The translations under genes were made by a program, and so were the position numbers. This document shows positions 1-7,864 of a stretch of DNA of 64,000 nucleotides, piece after piece. The DNA comes from Paenibacillus sp. 1781tsa1 (GTDB lineage: Bacteria; Bacillota; Bacilli; Paenibacillales; Paenibacillaceae). The stretch covers positions 3,782,001 through 3,846,000 of the forward strand of contig NZ_JAMYWY010000001.1 in NCBI RefSeq assembly GCF_024159265.1, in the 5' to 3' direction. Positions within the stretch are counted from its first letter, which is position 1, and every line of letters starts with the position of its first letter. The notes under the pieces are model-generated. The model saw only the letters and a list, made by a program, of their open reading frames with translations. It did no database searches and had not been told where the DNA came from.

Positions 1-1
1 A

Positions 2-592
2 GTGCCTATCAACTGGACTTCCAGTCCGTTGCTCTATGATGCAGCTCCCGCCATCCTAAACTATTACCGTTCAACCGCGACACCAAATGATCAGCTTGTT
101 GCAGGCCCATCCGGAGTGGGTTACTTCAATCCAAATGTCTGGCCAACAGACACATTCCCGGAGTATCTGAAACAAACCTTCTCTTATCTGAAGAAAACAA
201 ACATGTCGTACCCTTTTGTACTCAATCGTGAACTTGGAAAAGACGTTCCGCTGAGTGATTCGATTGCAGCTGCGTACGAGAAGAACTATAAACTTCCAGG
301 CCTGTTCCTCGCAGGCGAGGACAAAGCCAATGTTCAAATCATGAATGGCAGCCTTCCGGTTTCCATTTTGCGAGGCATCTCAACGGTGCAGGATGGTAAA
401 GATATTTTGAATCGTACCAAGACCGAATGGGATGGCAAATCTCCAACGTTTATTTCAGTTGGGATTAATGCATGGAGCATGACCCCATCGGATGTGCTGG
501 CGATTACGGAATCTCTTGGAGTCGAGTTCCAGGTGGTTAAGGCGGACGAATATTTCTCGCTGATCCGAAAAGCGTACGGCTTGTCCAATTAA
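2..592 (+). CDS. GxGYxYP-domain protein, C-terminal part (5' end outside window)
   Basis: This reading frame is already open at the window edge, so the visible 196 residues are the C-terminal part of a longer protein; the GTG at base 2 should not be taken as the start. The segment GPSGVGYFNPN, shortly after an ATPNDQ stretch, matches the signature of the GxGYxYP putative glycoside-hydrolase family (PF14323), where the motif reads GPSGxGYxxP. Members are usually large, secreted or surface carbohydrate-active proteins of unproven activity. A strong hairpin follows the stop codon about 100 bases later. The family call rests on one motif and its context, so the substrate is unknown. Confidence 0.75.
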   Translation: MPINWTSSPLLYDAAPAILNYYRSTATPNDQLVAGPSGVGYFNPNVWPTDTFPEYLKQTFSYLKKTNMSYPFVLNRELGKDVPLSDSIAAAYEKNYKLPGLFLAGEDKANVQIMNGSLPVSILRGISTVQDGKDILNRTKTEWDGKSPTFISVGINAWSMTPSDVLAITESLGVEFQVVKADEYFSLIRKAYGLSN

Positions 593-695
593 TATGTCAA
601 AGTGAGCTTAAGGACCTTTGGGCCGTCTTCAAAGCAATCGGAAGCTCGAATCTCGCAAAGCGATTTAAAGATATTCAAATATCATTCGGCCAATA

Positions 696-737
696 AAAGA
701 CCTGCCGGATCCTTGCGGATCAGGCGGGTCTTTAGCT
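696..737 (+). terminator. Terminator after the GxGYxYP gene
   Basis: Arms at 696-712 and 717-733 form a long GC-rich stem with a four-base loop. The right arm ends in GGGTCTTT, giving a short U-rich tail. It closes the transcript of the gene ending at 592. Confidence 0.75.
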
Positions 738-784
738 TGTTAATACGTTTATTGTGGTAGAAACAAGAAATTATACAATTGAAA

Positions 785-930
785 CTACATAAAGAGCAGT
801 CGGCCGCTAGGTGGTGGTCGGAATAGACTGTTACTTAGGGTGGGCGGTCTATTTCTTTTCATGTAAGCAAGAAGCACCAAAATAAAAATGCCGAAAAGGA
901 ATATTAATGAAAGTGTGTCTTTGCCTCAAT
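785..930 (-). pseudogene. Remnant of a holin-like small toxin (BsrG/TxpA type)
   Basis: Read on the minus strand, this stretch gives KDTLSLIFLFGIFILVLLAY followed by KRN. That is the pattern of the putative holin-like toxin family (PF16935), whose intact members start M-E-V-K-D-x-L-S-L and form one short membrane helix. Here the start position reads ATT instead of ATG, and one base is missing between the EAK and DTLSL parts, so the frame is broken. In type I systems of this kind a convergent antisense RNA silences the toxin; a hairpin with a T-rich tail on the plus strand (arms near 824-830 and 846-852) is in a suitable place to end such an RNA. The toxin call is by pattern only. Confidence 0.5.
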
Positions 931-944
931 GCTTGGGATTATGG

Positions 945-1904
945 TTATTTCGTGATTGGACTTGCTTTTTTACCCATAATGTAAATTCCAATCCAGCCTA
1001 GCAATAATAGGATCTGAGCCATAGCGACCAGCCACAACACTTCCGTGTAACCTCCTATAATGCAAAATATCGTATTGACTAGGGGGAACCCCACGAAAGT
1101 AAACATGATAGGAAAATCTTTTTTGGGAGTGATTGAATAATTAACCTTCCGGTCCCAAAACTTTATAAAAGCTAATGCTAAAATTCCGATTGTAATTACA
1201 GAAAGTGTAATCAACATCACCCATTGCATATTAGAGGTTCTTTCGAAGAACGGCCCCATATAATTAAAGAAGTTAGATAAAGGTGAGAACATACACGCTA
1301 ATGACAGAATGGCCGCCAGAAACGGATAGATATAACCAATTGATTTACTGTAGCCTTTCTTTTTATGCCACCATTCACCAAGTAGGATAAAGATGGTCCA
1401 ATATCCCGCTATATAAATCCATCCTGTAAAATTCATCACAGGTTCCCCATAGATTTGAGGCTCATCGGCTAGCGGATAATAAGTCCATCTTGCCATGAGT
1501 CCATCTGTAGTCTGAAATATCTGTTTAACAGCCACCGGGTCCAATGAAAAGTCAAAAACCATAGCACTCAATCCCGTAATAAATGGTTTAGTCCAGGACG
1601 GTATATTTACAGACTTTAGAACACGCAAAGTGGAATAAATGATCAGAAACTCAATAATAGGGACAGTAATCGGTATATTAAATAACATTAAAATACTCCG
1701 CCCATAGGCGTAAAAACCTTCCCCAAGCGATGAAGCAGTAATTTCAAAAACGGCTGCGTAAAAAAACACAAAACCTATAAACTGCAGTAGAACCGTTTTG
1801 GGATGTGTTTCCTTATCAAGGATATAGAAAACCATTAGAACAGCAGCAATTAAGACGATAATATCTTGAATTATCCATACAGGTACTACAGTTATATCAC
1901 CCAT
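945..1904 (-). CDS. Carotenoid biosynthesis (DUF422/CruF-type) membrane protein
   Basis: A 319-residue polytopic membrane protein with about eight hydrophobic segments. The stretch MVFDFSLDPVAV and, further on, YGEPVMNFTGW match the conserved acidic and GxPxxNxxGW motifs of the Caroten_synth family (PF04240, formerly DUF422), which includes the CruF hydratase acting on gamma-carotene-type substrates. GGAGGTG stands just before the ATG. No other carotenoid genes (phytoene synthase, desaturase) are nearby, so the real substrate may differ. It is divergent from a TetR regulator at 2060, with a perfect 12-base palindrome between them, suggesting local control. The family is fairly clear; the reaction is not. 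Confidence 0.6.
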   Translation of the reverse strand: MGDITVVPVWIIQDIIVLIAAVLMVFYILDKETHPKTVLLQFIGFVFFYAAVFEITASSLGEGFYAYGRSILMLFNIPITVPIIEFLIIYSTLRVLKSVNIPSWTKPFITGLSAMVFDFSLDPVAVKQIFQTTDGLMARWTYYPLADEPQIYGEPVMNFTGWIYIAGYWTIFILLGEWWHKKKGYSKSIGYIYPFLAAILSLACMFSPLSNFFNYMGPFFERTSNMQWVMLITLSVITIGILALAFIKFWDRKVNYSITPKKDFPIMFTFVGFPLVNTIFCIIGGYTEVLWLVAMAQILLLLGWIGIYIMGKKASPITK

Positions 1905-1935
1905 ATTTCACCTCCATTTAAGTTTAAAAATAGAA

Positions 1936-1947
1936 TTGAACGTTCAA
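1936..1947. promoter_or_regulatory. Candidate TetR operator
   Basis: The perfect palindrome TTGAACGTTCAA lies in the 155-base gap between the divergent membrane-protein gene (start 1904, minus) and the TetR gene (start 2060, plus). Position and symmetry fit a TetR-type operator; binding is inferred. Confidence 0.4.
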
Positions 1948-2059
1948 ATAAATTATAATTTCACTGTGTTACTTAAACAACAGTCTGTTCGATTGAGATA
2001 TGTTAGTTATCATACAAACCACCTTAGATTTGTTCATTATTTTAAATTGGGAGGATATT

Positions 2060-2629
2060 ATGGCAGAGAAAAAAACAGATCACAGAGTGAGATATACAAA
2101 AATGGTTATCAAAGAAAGCCTGTTGAAGCTTTTGACAGAACGGTCTATCAATAAAGTTACCGTGACCGACATTTGCAGAGAAGCAGGGATTAATCGCAAC
2201 ACCTTTTATACACACTATGCTAATCAGTTTGAGCTTCTTTCCACGATTGAAAATGATCTTTACAAAGACATTAAGCAAGTTGGGGTGAGTTCTTCAAACC
2301 CTCAAACGCTATCTTATGAATTATGTAAGTATATAAAAGCGAATAAAACGATATGTGAGGTTCTGTTCTCAGAGCATGGCGATAAAGAATTATTGGAACG
2401 AATCCTTTATATCAGTCACGATTTAACTATTGAACGATGGAAGACGGAATTAAAATATTTTGATCCTCAATTATTTGAGTCCTGGTATACGTTCACCGCT
2501 CATGGCAGTATAGCTATTATTAAAAAGTGGGTGAGTAGTGGTCTGAAGGAAAGCCCCAGTAAAATTGCAGCTTTTATTGATAAAGCTACGGAATCCGTAT
2601 CTAAAGCTTTTTATTCTGAAGAATTGTAA
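2060..2629 (+). CDS. TetR/AcrR family transcriptional regulator
   Basis: A 189-residue one-domain repressor type. The N-terminal helix-turn-helix runs over residues 10-55, with VTDICREAGINRNTFYTHY as the typical TetR recognition region. The C-terminal part resembles the TetR_C_7/8 ligand domain found in DhaS-like regulators. The start at 2060 is preferred over an upstream in-frame ATG at 2000 because GGGAGGATATT precedes it directly. It is divergent from the DUF422-type gene, the likely target, and a palindrome lies between them. The ligand is unknown. Confidence 0.8.
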   Translation: MAEKKTDHRVRYTKMVIKESLLKLLTERSINKVTVTDICREAGINRNTFYTHYANQFELLSTIENDLYKDIKQVGVSSSNPQTLSYELCKYIKANKTICEVLFSEHGDKELLERILYISHDLTIERWKTELKYFDPQLFESWYTFTAHGSIAIIKKWVSSGLKESPSKIAAFIDKATESVSKAFYSEEL

Positions 2630-3015
2630 TTTCCCCGCTTCTCGCCAAAAAGCCCGGCAGCTTCTACGCAGTATGAGTGTTGAAACTCACGCCGGCAAGG
2701 TGTGCGGTATTAAATTTGTAAGTAAATAAAGCAATAAGGGTCAATATCTTTTACAAGCGAGTAGATGTGGAATCGGTGTTCAAAAGTTTCGTGCAATCTG
2801 TAAACATTATGAAAAAAGGCAATTGTCTGTCATATAACAATAGTGTGTTTAGATGGGATGGGTCGGTTTGAAGAATATTTTTGTGTGCTTGCGGGTATGA
2901 TAAAGGGGATTCTCATCCTCAGCTGAATGGTTGAGGGCCTTTTTTTTTATAAAGCCTTGTCAAAATAGATGCACCTGAATAATCTATCTCATACCACAAA
3001 GAAGGAGATGGGAGC
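2630..3015. other. Gene-free stretch with one terminator-like hairpin
   Basis: I see no credible reading frame here. The stretch holds the hairpin at 2917-2948 and the ribosome-binding region of the following small gene. A short untranslated RNA ending at that hairpin cannot be excluded. Confidence 0.5.
2917..2948 (+). terminator. Intrinsic terminator-like hairpin
   Basis: CCTCAGC (2917-2923) pairs with GTTGAGG (2930-2936), with one G-U pair and a short loop, followed by GCC and eight T. No gene of clear identity ends just before it. Confidence 0.6.
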
Positions 3016-3147
3016 ATGAGTGAAGTAGGTTATGGAAATGGTAATGTAGGAGGAGTAAGTGGAGGATATGGTAGTTTTACGTCCATTGGTGCAATACTCG
3101 TACTCTTTATTTTATTGGTTATTATCTCTAAAGCTTTCTTAGTGTAA
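3016..3147 (+). CDS. YjcZ-family sporulation protein (43 aa)
   Basis: A 43-residue peptide starting at an ATG preceded by GAAGGAGATGGGAGC. It has a Gly/Tyr/Val-rich head followed by one hydrophobic helix, FTSIGAILVLFILLVIISKA, ending close to the C-terminus. This head-plus-helix layout is that of the YjcZ family (PF09680), small membrane proteins made during sporulation in Bacillus and relatives and often overlooked by gene callers. A clean terminator follows 21 bases after the stop codon, so it is a monocistronic unit. Its molecular role is unknown. Confidence 0.8.
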   Translation: MSEVGYGNGNVGGVSGGYGSFTSIGAILVLFILLVIISKAFLV

Positions 3148-3168
3148 TAGCTCACTTCTTACTTTTCC

Positions 3169-3194
3169 CGCCAGCTTTGCTGGCGTTTTTTTAT
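3169..3194 (+). terminator. Terminator of the YjcZ-type gene
   Basis: CGCCAGC (3169-3175), loop TTT, GCTGGCG (3179-3185), then seven T: a textbook intrinsic terminator. Confidence 0.9.
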
Positions 3195-3240
3195 TTGCTC
3201 AGCGATGATTAAATAAATTAGAATGTCACCTAAGTGTCGA

Positions 3241-3313
3241 GGGACAAGAACTTGTACCGATTACCGTATTGGACATGAACATGTTCCTATTGCCGATTAG
3301 ACATATATCTAAT
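3241..3313. repeat. Dispersed intergenic repeat, copy 1
   Basis: One of four related stretches in this window (others at 5961, 32321 and 34871). It consists of two diverged half-units of about 30 bases, each starting GGACAnGAAC and running into an nTTnCCG segment, and ends in GATTAGAnnnTATCTAA-like sequence shared with copy 2. It lies in the gap before a decayed two-gene cassette. Confidence 0.75.
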
Positions 3314-3472
3314 CGACAACTTGCCCTTCAATTCATTAAACTAACGGGCAGTTTAATTTCGTTGAAAAGGGTGAGCTTCTGGCAGTTTGTATGGATTGTT
3401 GATGCCGTTGATCAAAAAATTTAAACACTTGAAGTTTCAATAAACCATGGCGATGAATCCCATCATCTAGTA

Positions 3473-3670
3473 ATGCTTGTGAAGAAGTATACCGGATCCG
3501 AATACATAATGGCCATAAATCTGGATAGTTCTAATTTGATCAATCAATTTTCAACAAGGGAGCTTTCTGATTTTACTGAGCAGTGTATTAATCATCGATT
3601 TCCTCATCCCAGCTCCGTTCAAATCGTACTCTATTTCAGTCATGCAATGACTGAGTTTAAGAGGTTTTAG
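3473..3670 (+). CDS. Small hypothetical protein, possible partner of a decayed gene
   Basis: A 65-residue frame starting ATG CTT GTG, with no recognisable family and no clear ribosome site. It ends four bases before the ATG of the broken ADP-ribosyltransferase-like gene at 3675, a spacing that suggests the two were once co-translated. It may itself be a fragment. Repeat copy 1 lies upstream. No function is proposed. Confidence 0.35.
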   Translation: MLVKKYTGSEYIMAINLDSSNLINQFSTRELSDFTEQCINHRFPHPSSVQIVLYFSHAMTEFKRF

Positions 3671-3674
3671 CCTG

Positions 3675-4150
3675 ATGGATAACATAACAAATCAAAAGAT
3701 TACCCTCTATCACGGAACTACCAGCAAACGTGCTTAATCTATTTTGTCTTGAGGGCTGACGCTCATCGATGCGGATCTCATCTATACACCAGAAGACTTT
3801 GTTCTTGGGGTGGATACGGCTCCTGGTTATATCTACATGACGGATACAGTGGCCAAAGCGATTATGTTCGGCAACAAGAGTCAAATTATTGAAGACAATA
3901 CTCAGTTCGAATTCTATATTTTTGAGCTTCAGGTTGAGGTGGATCGTTTACAGGCAGATCTGGATGAAGTCAGGATTCAATCTCTTTTTGACAGTATTCC
4001 ATGCCTTACCGAAGAAGGTAGATGAACTGATTATGAATATGTTTAAAAAGCGAAAGGCCGTGCACTATGGTCATTTTAAGGAAACGGCTACCTTTAATCG
4101 ACGAAGTCCAGCATGCGAGCGTTTTGATTTTCATAGAAAAGAAATAATGA
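3675..4150 (+). pseudogene. Broken ADP-ribosyltransferase-fold-like gene (YHGT motif)
   Basis: The frame opens with MDNITNQKITLYHGTTSKRA, where L-Y-H-G-T is typical of the NAD-binding strand of ADP-ribosyltransferase-fold proteins. It is then cut by TAA at 3735 and TGA at 3750. The same frame continues with TLIDADLIYTPEDFV, then GYIYMTD and AKAIMFGN, consistent with the second core motif, to a stop at 4023. A likely continuation (VDELIMNMFKKRK) lies in another frame, so a frameshift is also present. Two nonsense codons plus a frameshift make this a pseudogene. Which ART subgroup it came from cannot be told. Confidence 0.55.
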
Positions 4151-4151
4151 T

Positions 4152-4206
4152 TTGACATTTTCTATTGGGTAAGTTATCTTCTCCTATATAGTTAAGCTAT
4201 TAACTA
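4152..4206 (+). promoter_or_regulatory. marR-type gene promoter with operator
   Basis: TTGACA (4152-4157), 17 bases, TATCTT (4175-4180) form a plausible sigma-A promoter. Directly downstream, TAGTTAA (4189-4195), GCTA, TTAACTA (4200-4206) form an inverted repeat over the probable transcription start. The same 7-base arms with a 4-base gap recur at 4839-4856. Confidence 0.7.
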
Positions 4207-4207
4207 A

Positions 4208-4717
4208 ATGGAGATGACAGAACACATGGATAATCTGCAAGAAGAGAACTTACCGCCAATTGATCATAAACAAGATACGCTACAAGAATATTTGCTTAAT
4301 CTGCCACTGCCCAATGAAGCTTTTTTTACGATGGTTGAGGCGACTGCCAATCTGGTGGCCGTGTCGGAGAAATACTGGCAATCCCAAGGGCTGAATGGAG
4401 CAAGAATTCGCATACTTGTAGAGATTGCAAAAGATGGGGGAACGATGCTGCCTTCAGTGCTTGCCGAAAAAATAGGTGTCACCAAGGCCAACATTAGCTT
4501 GCTTCTGACTCCGCTGGAGCGTGATGGATACATTGCGAGGGCTGAACATGCCCGAGATGGTCGCAAGACGGTGATTTCCATTACCGATGCAGGACGGACA
4601 TTATTGAGGGAGCATCTGCCGGGTAACCGTGAAACTGTGGCTTTACAAATGGGCAAGTTAGATGAACAGGAGCAGCATCAGTTGATTGTTCTGTTACAGA
4701 AGCTGAATAGGTCGTGA
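4208..4717 (+). CDS. MarR family transcriptional regulator
   Basis: A 169-residue winged-helix regulator. The MarR core spans about residues 45-150, with TMLPSVLAEKIGVTKANISL as the recognition helix region and RAEHARDGRKTVISITDAGR as the wing with its usual D-x-R signature. The start may be 4208 or the in-frame ATG at 4226, which has GGAG upstream; I list the longer form. The operator-like palindrome at 4189-4206 abuts the start and a second copy precedes the oxidoreductase gene at 4892. This indicates self-repression and control of that gene. The inducer is probably a quinone or electrophile, judging from the neighbour. Confidence 0.85.
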   Translation: MEMTEHMDNLQEENLPPIDHKQDTLQEYLLNLPLPNEAFFTMVEATANLVAVSEKYWQSQGLNGARIRILVEIAKDGGTMLPSVLAEKIGVTKANISLLLTPLERDGYIARAEHARDGRKTVISITDAGRTLLREHLPGNRETVALQMGKLDEQEQHQLIVLLQKLNRS

Positions 4718-4838
4718 TCCTTAATAAACTTTAAAACGATACTAATACAAGTCGATTCTGAGGCAGGACATGTTTGGAAAGGGATGGGATTGGTTCAGCG
4801 AGGAATGTGTTGTAGTCCAGTGAATCACTCTGTTCATT

Positions 4839-4856
4839 TAGTTAATAACTTAACTA
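4839..4856 (+). promoter_or_regulatory. Second MarR operator, before the NmrA-type gene
   Basis: TAGTTAATAACTTAACTA: arms TAGTTAA and TTAACTA separated by four bases, the same design as the site at 4189-4206. It lies 35 bases before the oxidoreductase start, in the leader. Confidence 0.7.
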
Positions 4857-4891
4857 CTTGTTGCAATTCTTTTACAGGAGGGAAAAGCAGG

Positions 4892-5710
4892 ATGACGATC
4901 ATGATTACAGGAGCCACAGGACAATTAGGCAATCTGATTATTGCAAATCTTCTAGTCCGGGTCCCCGCTACAGAAATTATCGCAGGTGTCCGTAATGGGG
5001 GGATGTCCGAAACTTTAAAAACTTTAAAGGATCAGGGTGGAGAGGTTCGCTGTATTGACTATGATAGGCCGGGAACGCTACAGAATGCCTTTGCCGGTGT
5101 GAGTAAATTGCTGCTGATTTCCAGCTCACATACCGATGATACAGTCCGGCTAACTCAACATACAAGTGTAATCAATACGGCGAAGAACGCTGGAGTTGAA
5201 CATATCCTTTATACCAGTTTTGCTTTCCCACAGACGAGTCTTAAAGGTTCGAGTAGCGTGCATAGACTTACCGAGCAGGTCATATTTGATTCGGGGATGA
5301 AGTATACAATTTTGCGCAATGGGCTGTATATTGATTTTGTGAATGTCCTTGGACTGCAGGAAGCGATACAAAGTGGCGTGCTAACAACTTCAGCCGGAGA
5401 TTGGCGGTTTAATGCGGTTACACGCAGTGATCTTGCATGGGCCATTGCGAACGTGCTTGCAGAGAAAGGGCATGAGCAGAGGATATATGAGTTGGCCGCG
5501 CCAAAGACTTGGAACTTTGCTGATCTGGCTGAAGTGCTCACAGCATTGGCGAATAGACCTGTCATGCACATAGAGGATGTGTCGGTACAACATTGGATCT
5601 ATCCTTTTTTAAGCAGTATTGATACCGGATCTACGTCTAAGGACCTTGAGCAATTGATGGGCAAACCAATAACTTCGTTGGAGGAGAGCATTGCACCTTT
5701 TCTGAATTAA
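4892..5710 (+). CDS. NmrA-like SDR, NAD(P)H:quinone oxidoreductase type
   Basis: A 272-residue atypical short-chain dehydrogenase. The N-terminal MTIMITGATGQLGNLI carries the GxxGxxG dinucleotide-binding motif, and the fold is that of the NmrA/QorB group that reduces quinones with NADPH or senses the cofactor. The start at 4892 is chosen because CAGGAGGGAAAAGCAGG precedes it; the upstream in-frame extension of 36 residues has no ribosome site. It lies downstream of a MarR regulator, with matching operators before both genes, a common arrangement for quinone/thiol-stress detoxification. The exact substrate is not shown by sequence. Confidence 0.8.
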   Translation: MTIMITGATGQLGNLIIANLLVRVPATEIIAGVRNGGMSETLKTLKDQGGEVRCIDYDRPGTLQNAFAGVSKLLLISSSHTDDTVRLTQHTSVINTAKNAGVEHILYTSFAFPQTSLKGSSSVHRLTEQVIFDSGMKYTILRNGLYIDFVNVLGLQEAIQSGVLTTSAGDWRFNAVTRSDLAWAIANVLAEKGHEQRIYELAAPKTWNFADLAEVLTALANRPVMHIEDVSVQHWIYPFLSSIDTGSTSKDLEQLMGKPITSLEESIAPFLN

Positions 5711-6223
5711 TCAATATGGTCAGCAACAACTGGAAGAACAGACAGCACGTTACACGCAGCTCAATGAATCATTCGATGGCGTACAAGAGCGCAGCAAGTT
5801 ATTCAGTGGGGTTGGACGCAGCGAAATCGGGGGCAAATATGGATCATTACCATGGCAAGGTGCTCGCGGGCAAAGGCGGGAGACGATGGCACTACGGCTG
5901 TCGGGGGACAAGAACATATGCCTAGTTGAAAGTCGCTATTTTAGCGGCTTTTTTATTTTATCGGTACAAGTTCTTGTCCCGAGGCAAGGACTTGTACCGA
6001 TTGCCGGAATGGACAAGAACATAGTCCGATTGCCGATTAGATGATTATCTAAGTAGATTGTGAGTCTCTATTGAGTGGCTACCATGCTAAAGGTTGGATT
6101 ATGACAGAAAGTGCGGAGAACCGCATCACAGATAGAGGTGAGTTCTCTGAAGCAAAAGTCGCTCTAAAAATACGGTGATACTCAATAAACCCTGATGGTT
6201 CTTCATTTCTCCAAAGAACGTAA
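5711..6223. other. Gene-poor stretch with repeat copy 2
   Basis: One frame over about 5708-5920 reads like coding sequence (segments LEEQTARYTQLNESFD and KLFSGVGRSEIGGKYG), but it has no start or family I recognise and is probably a remnant. A partial repeat unit, GGACAAGAACATA, occurs near 5908, a small GCTATTTTAGC hairpin with a T-tract near 5933, and repeat copy 2 at 5961. Confidence 0.4.
5961..6055. repeat. Dispersed intergenic repeat, copy 2 (hairpin-headed)
   Basis: Starts with a hairpin: TCGGTACAAG (5961-5970) pairs exactly with CTTGTACCGA (5991-6000), and the stem extends inward with two wobble pairs. It then runs through the second half-unit, GGACAAGAACATAGTCCGAT, and the GATTAGATGATTATCTAA tail that matches copy 1. 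Confidence 0.75.
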
Positions 6224-6275
6224 ACGAATACGAGGGATTTTCATATTGGGAGATCTCTCGTATTCGTCTTTTTAG
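6224..6275. terminator. Hairpin at the end of the TetR gene
   Basis: ACGAATACGAG (6224-6234) pairs perfectly with CTCGTATTCGT (6257-6267). The T-tract is stronger on the plus strand (CTTTTT), while the minus-strand TetR gene ends at 6272 inside it, so it probably works in both directions. Confidence 0.65.
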
Positions 6276-6889
6276 TCAGCATACTTGTTTATAATCGTAT
6301 GAGCAGCCTCATCCGCTATTTGAAAAGCCTGCTCTCGTGAAATACTGAAATCAAGCAGCAACATTTTGGGCCATAGCACCTGCCCGGCAATTAGACTCAT
6401 AAATTCATTGGCCGTTTTTGACGCATCCGGCAGATTAATATTACCCAATTGAACTTCATCTACTAAATATTGCGTCAATTTCTGATGCACGGCGCCTTCG
6501 CCCAGTTCATAATGAAAAAGACTGAGCTCGGGGAATTGCTTGGCTTCTGCAATGACGACCCGGAATAAAGGAGCCATCCCATCACGAGTCAGCACGCATG
6601 CGTAGTCTCGTCCGAACTTTATTAATCCTTGCAAGGGAGAGCCGAGCTCCGGTGGAAAGTCCCATTCGGGATCAAGCTCCCAAAAATGCTTGACGATGGT
6701 TTCAAAAATCAATTCCTTCGTCGGGAAATGATTGAAAAGTGTACCTGTAGAGAGACCAGCAAGTTTTGAAATCTGAGCTAAAGTAGTCCGCGCATACCCT
6801 TTTTCAAAAAACAGTTCTTGTGCAGCGGCAATCGCGCACGCCCTTTTTTCTTCCTTTATACGTTCATGGTAAGTTGATTTAGTTCCCAT
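6272..6889 (-). CDS. TetR/AcrR family transcriptional regulator
   Basis: A 205-residue regulator. Residues 12-58 form the TetR helix-turn-helix, with the highly typical run ARTTLAQISKLAGLSTGTLF followed by NHFPTKELIF. The ligand domain is not assignable to a named subgroup. GGAGTGGAATT precedes the ATG. It is read in the same direction as the SDR gene upstream (7029-7787), from which it is separated by a terminator. An operator-like palindrome over the SDR promoter makes that gene its likely target. Confidence 0.85.
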   Translation of the reverse strand: MGTKSTYHERIKEEKRACAIAAAQELFFEKGYARTTLAQISKLAGLSTGTLFNHFPTKELIFETIVKHFWELDPEWDFPPELGSPLQGLIKFGRDYACVLTRDGMAPLFRVVIAEAKQFPELSLFHYELGEGAVHQKLTQYLVDEVQLGNINLPDASKTANEFMSLIAGQVLWPKMLLLDFSISREQAFQIADEAAHTIINKYAD

Positions 6890-6970
6890 AATTCCACTCC
6901 AAAGTTGGATTTAAGTCTTATCAGAGGGATAGCACCCTCTTCTCTACTATACAACAGTTGATCGTGTTCT

Positions 6971-7013
6971 AAAAGAAAAAGCTGCCTAAGCACCCTCGGA
7001 GGGCTTAAGCAGC
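6971..7013 (-). terminator. Terminator of the SDR gene
   Basis: On the minus strand GCTGCTTAAGC pairs with GCTTAGGCAGC around a GC-rich loop and is followed by TTTTTCTTTT. It separates the SDR from the downstream TetR gene. Confidence 0.85.
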
Positions 7014-7028
7014 AATAGGGCTAACATA

Positions 7029-7787
7029 TTAGAGAATCGTTTGAGCGCCATCCAGAACCAAGTCAACGCCAATGGTGAAGCGTGACTCATCCGAAGCCAG
7101 ATAAACAACAGCTTTGGCAATCTCTTCGGCAGTACCCATGCGTCCAGCCGGAATCCCGTCACGAATGCGGTTAATAACCATCTCACGAATTTCGTCAGAC
7201 ACGCCTAGCTTGTTCTTATCGTAAAGCGGGGTATCAATCGGTCCAGGACTCACCGTATTGAAGCGAATTCCGTGAGACGATAATAAGTCGGAATTCCAGG
7301 CTTTGGTCAGGGTGGAAATGGCACCTTTAGTAGCCGCATAAGCGTTGGAATGTGCATATCCGGCATGAGAGCTGCTCGATCCCATTAAAACGACAGAGGA
7401 TGGGTTCGCCATCACTGGAGTTAATGCCTGCATTAAGAAAAATGGAGCTTTTACGTTGATAGCAAACAAGCGGTCAAAGGCTTCTTCATCGATTTGCTCG
7501 AATGGACGCCAGTCAGATACGCCTGCGTTTAAAAAGGCAATATCCAGTTTGCCAAAATGTTGTTCAACTCGATCAGCCAGTTGACGTTGAGCATTGAGGT
7601 CTCGGGAATCTGCCTGAAGCACAAGGACTTGATTTCCAAGTTCCTTTTGCGTTTTTTCTACATTTGCCGGAGTTACTCCGGTGACAATCAATTCAGCGCC
7701 TTCAGCCAGAAATTGTTTGGCTGTCTCCAAGCCAATTCCGCTGGTGCCACCCGTAATAAGTGCTCGTTTACCATTAAGTCTAGTCAT
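7029..7787 (-). CDS. SDR family oxidoreductase
   Basis: A 252-residue classical short-chain dehydrogenase/reductase of cytosolic type. It has the cofactor motif TGGTSGIG (residues 12-19), the NAG motif (FLNAGVS), a serine-rich active-site strand GSSSSHAG and the catalytic YAATK. PGPIDTPL follows as in the FabG-like group. GGAGG precedes the ATG. The promoter at 7823-7851 is strong and overlaps a palindrome, indicating regulation, probably by the TetR encoded just downstream. The substrate cannot be read from sequence. Confidence 0.85.
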   Translation of the reverse strand: MTRLNGKRALITGGTSGIGLETAKQFLAEGAELIVTGVTPANVEKTQKELGNQVLVLQADSRDLNAQRQLADRVEQHFGKLDIAFLNAGVSDWRPFEQIDEEAFDRLFAINVKAPFFLMQALTPVMANPSSVVLMGSSSSHAGYAHSNAYAATKGAISTLTKAWNSDLLSSHGIRFNTVSPGPIDTPLYDKNKLGVSDEIREMVINRIRDGIPAGRMGTAEEIAKAVVYLASDESRFTIGVDLVLDGAQTIL

Positions 7788-7822
7788 GTTAAAACCTCCA
7801 TCGCAAGATACTTACAAGGACA

Positions 7823-7864
7823 AATATAAGACGATAATAATATAAAGTCAAGTAACTCAACTTT
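7823..7864 (-). promoter_or_regulatory. SDR promoter overlapped by a palindromic operator
   Basis: Minus strand: TTGACT (plus 7846-7851), 17-base spacer, TATATT (plus 7823-7828). A 21-base imperfect palindrome at 7844-7864, with outer arms AAAGT and ACTTT, covers the -35 box. This is a good repressor site. Confidence 0.6.

Noticed and set aside
5716..5925. 69-codon plus-strand ORF after the NmrA-type gene
   Set aside because: No ribosome site or family; another frame over the same bases looks more protein-like, so this is probably a remnant.
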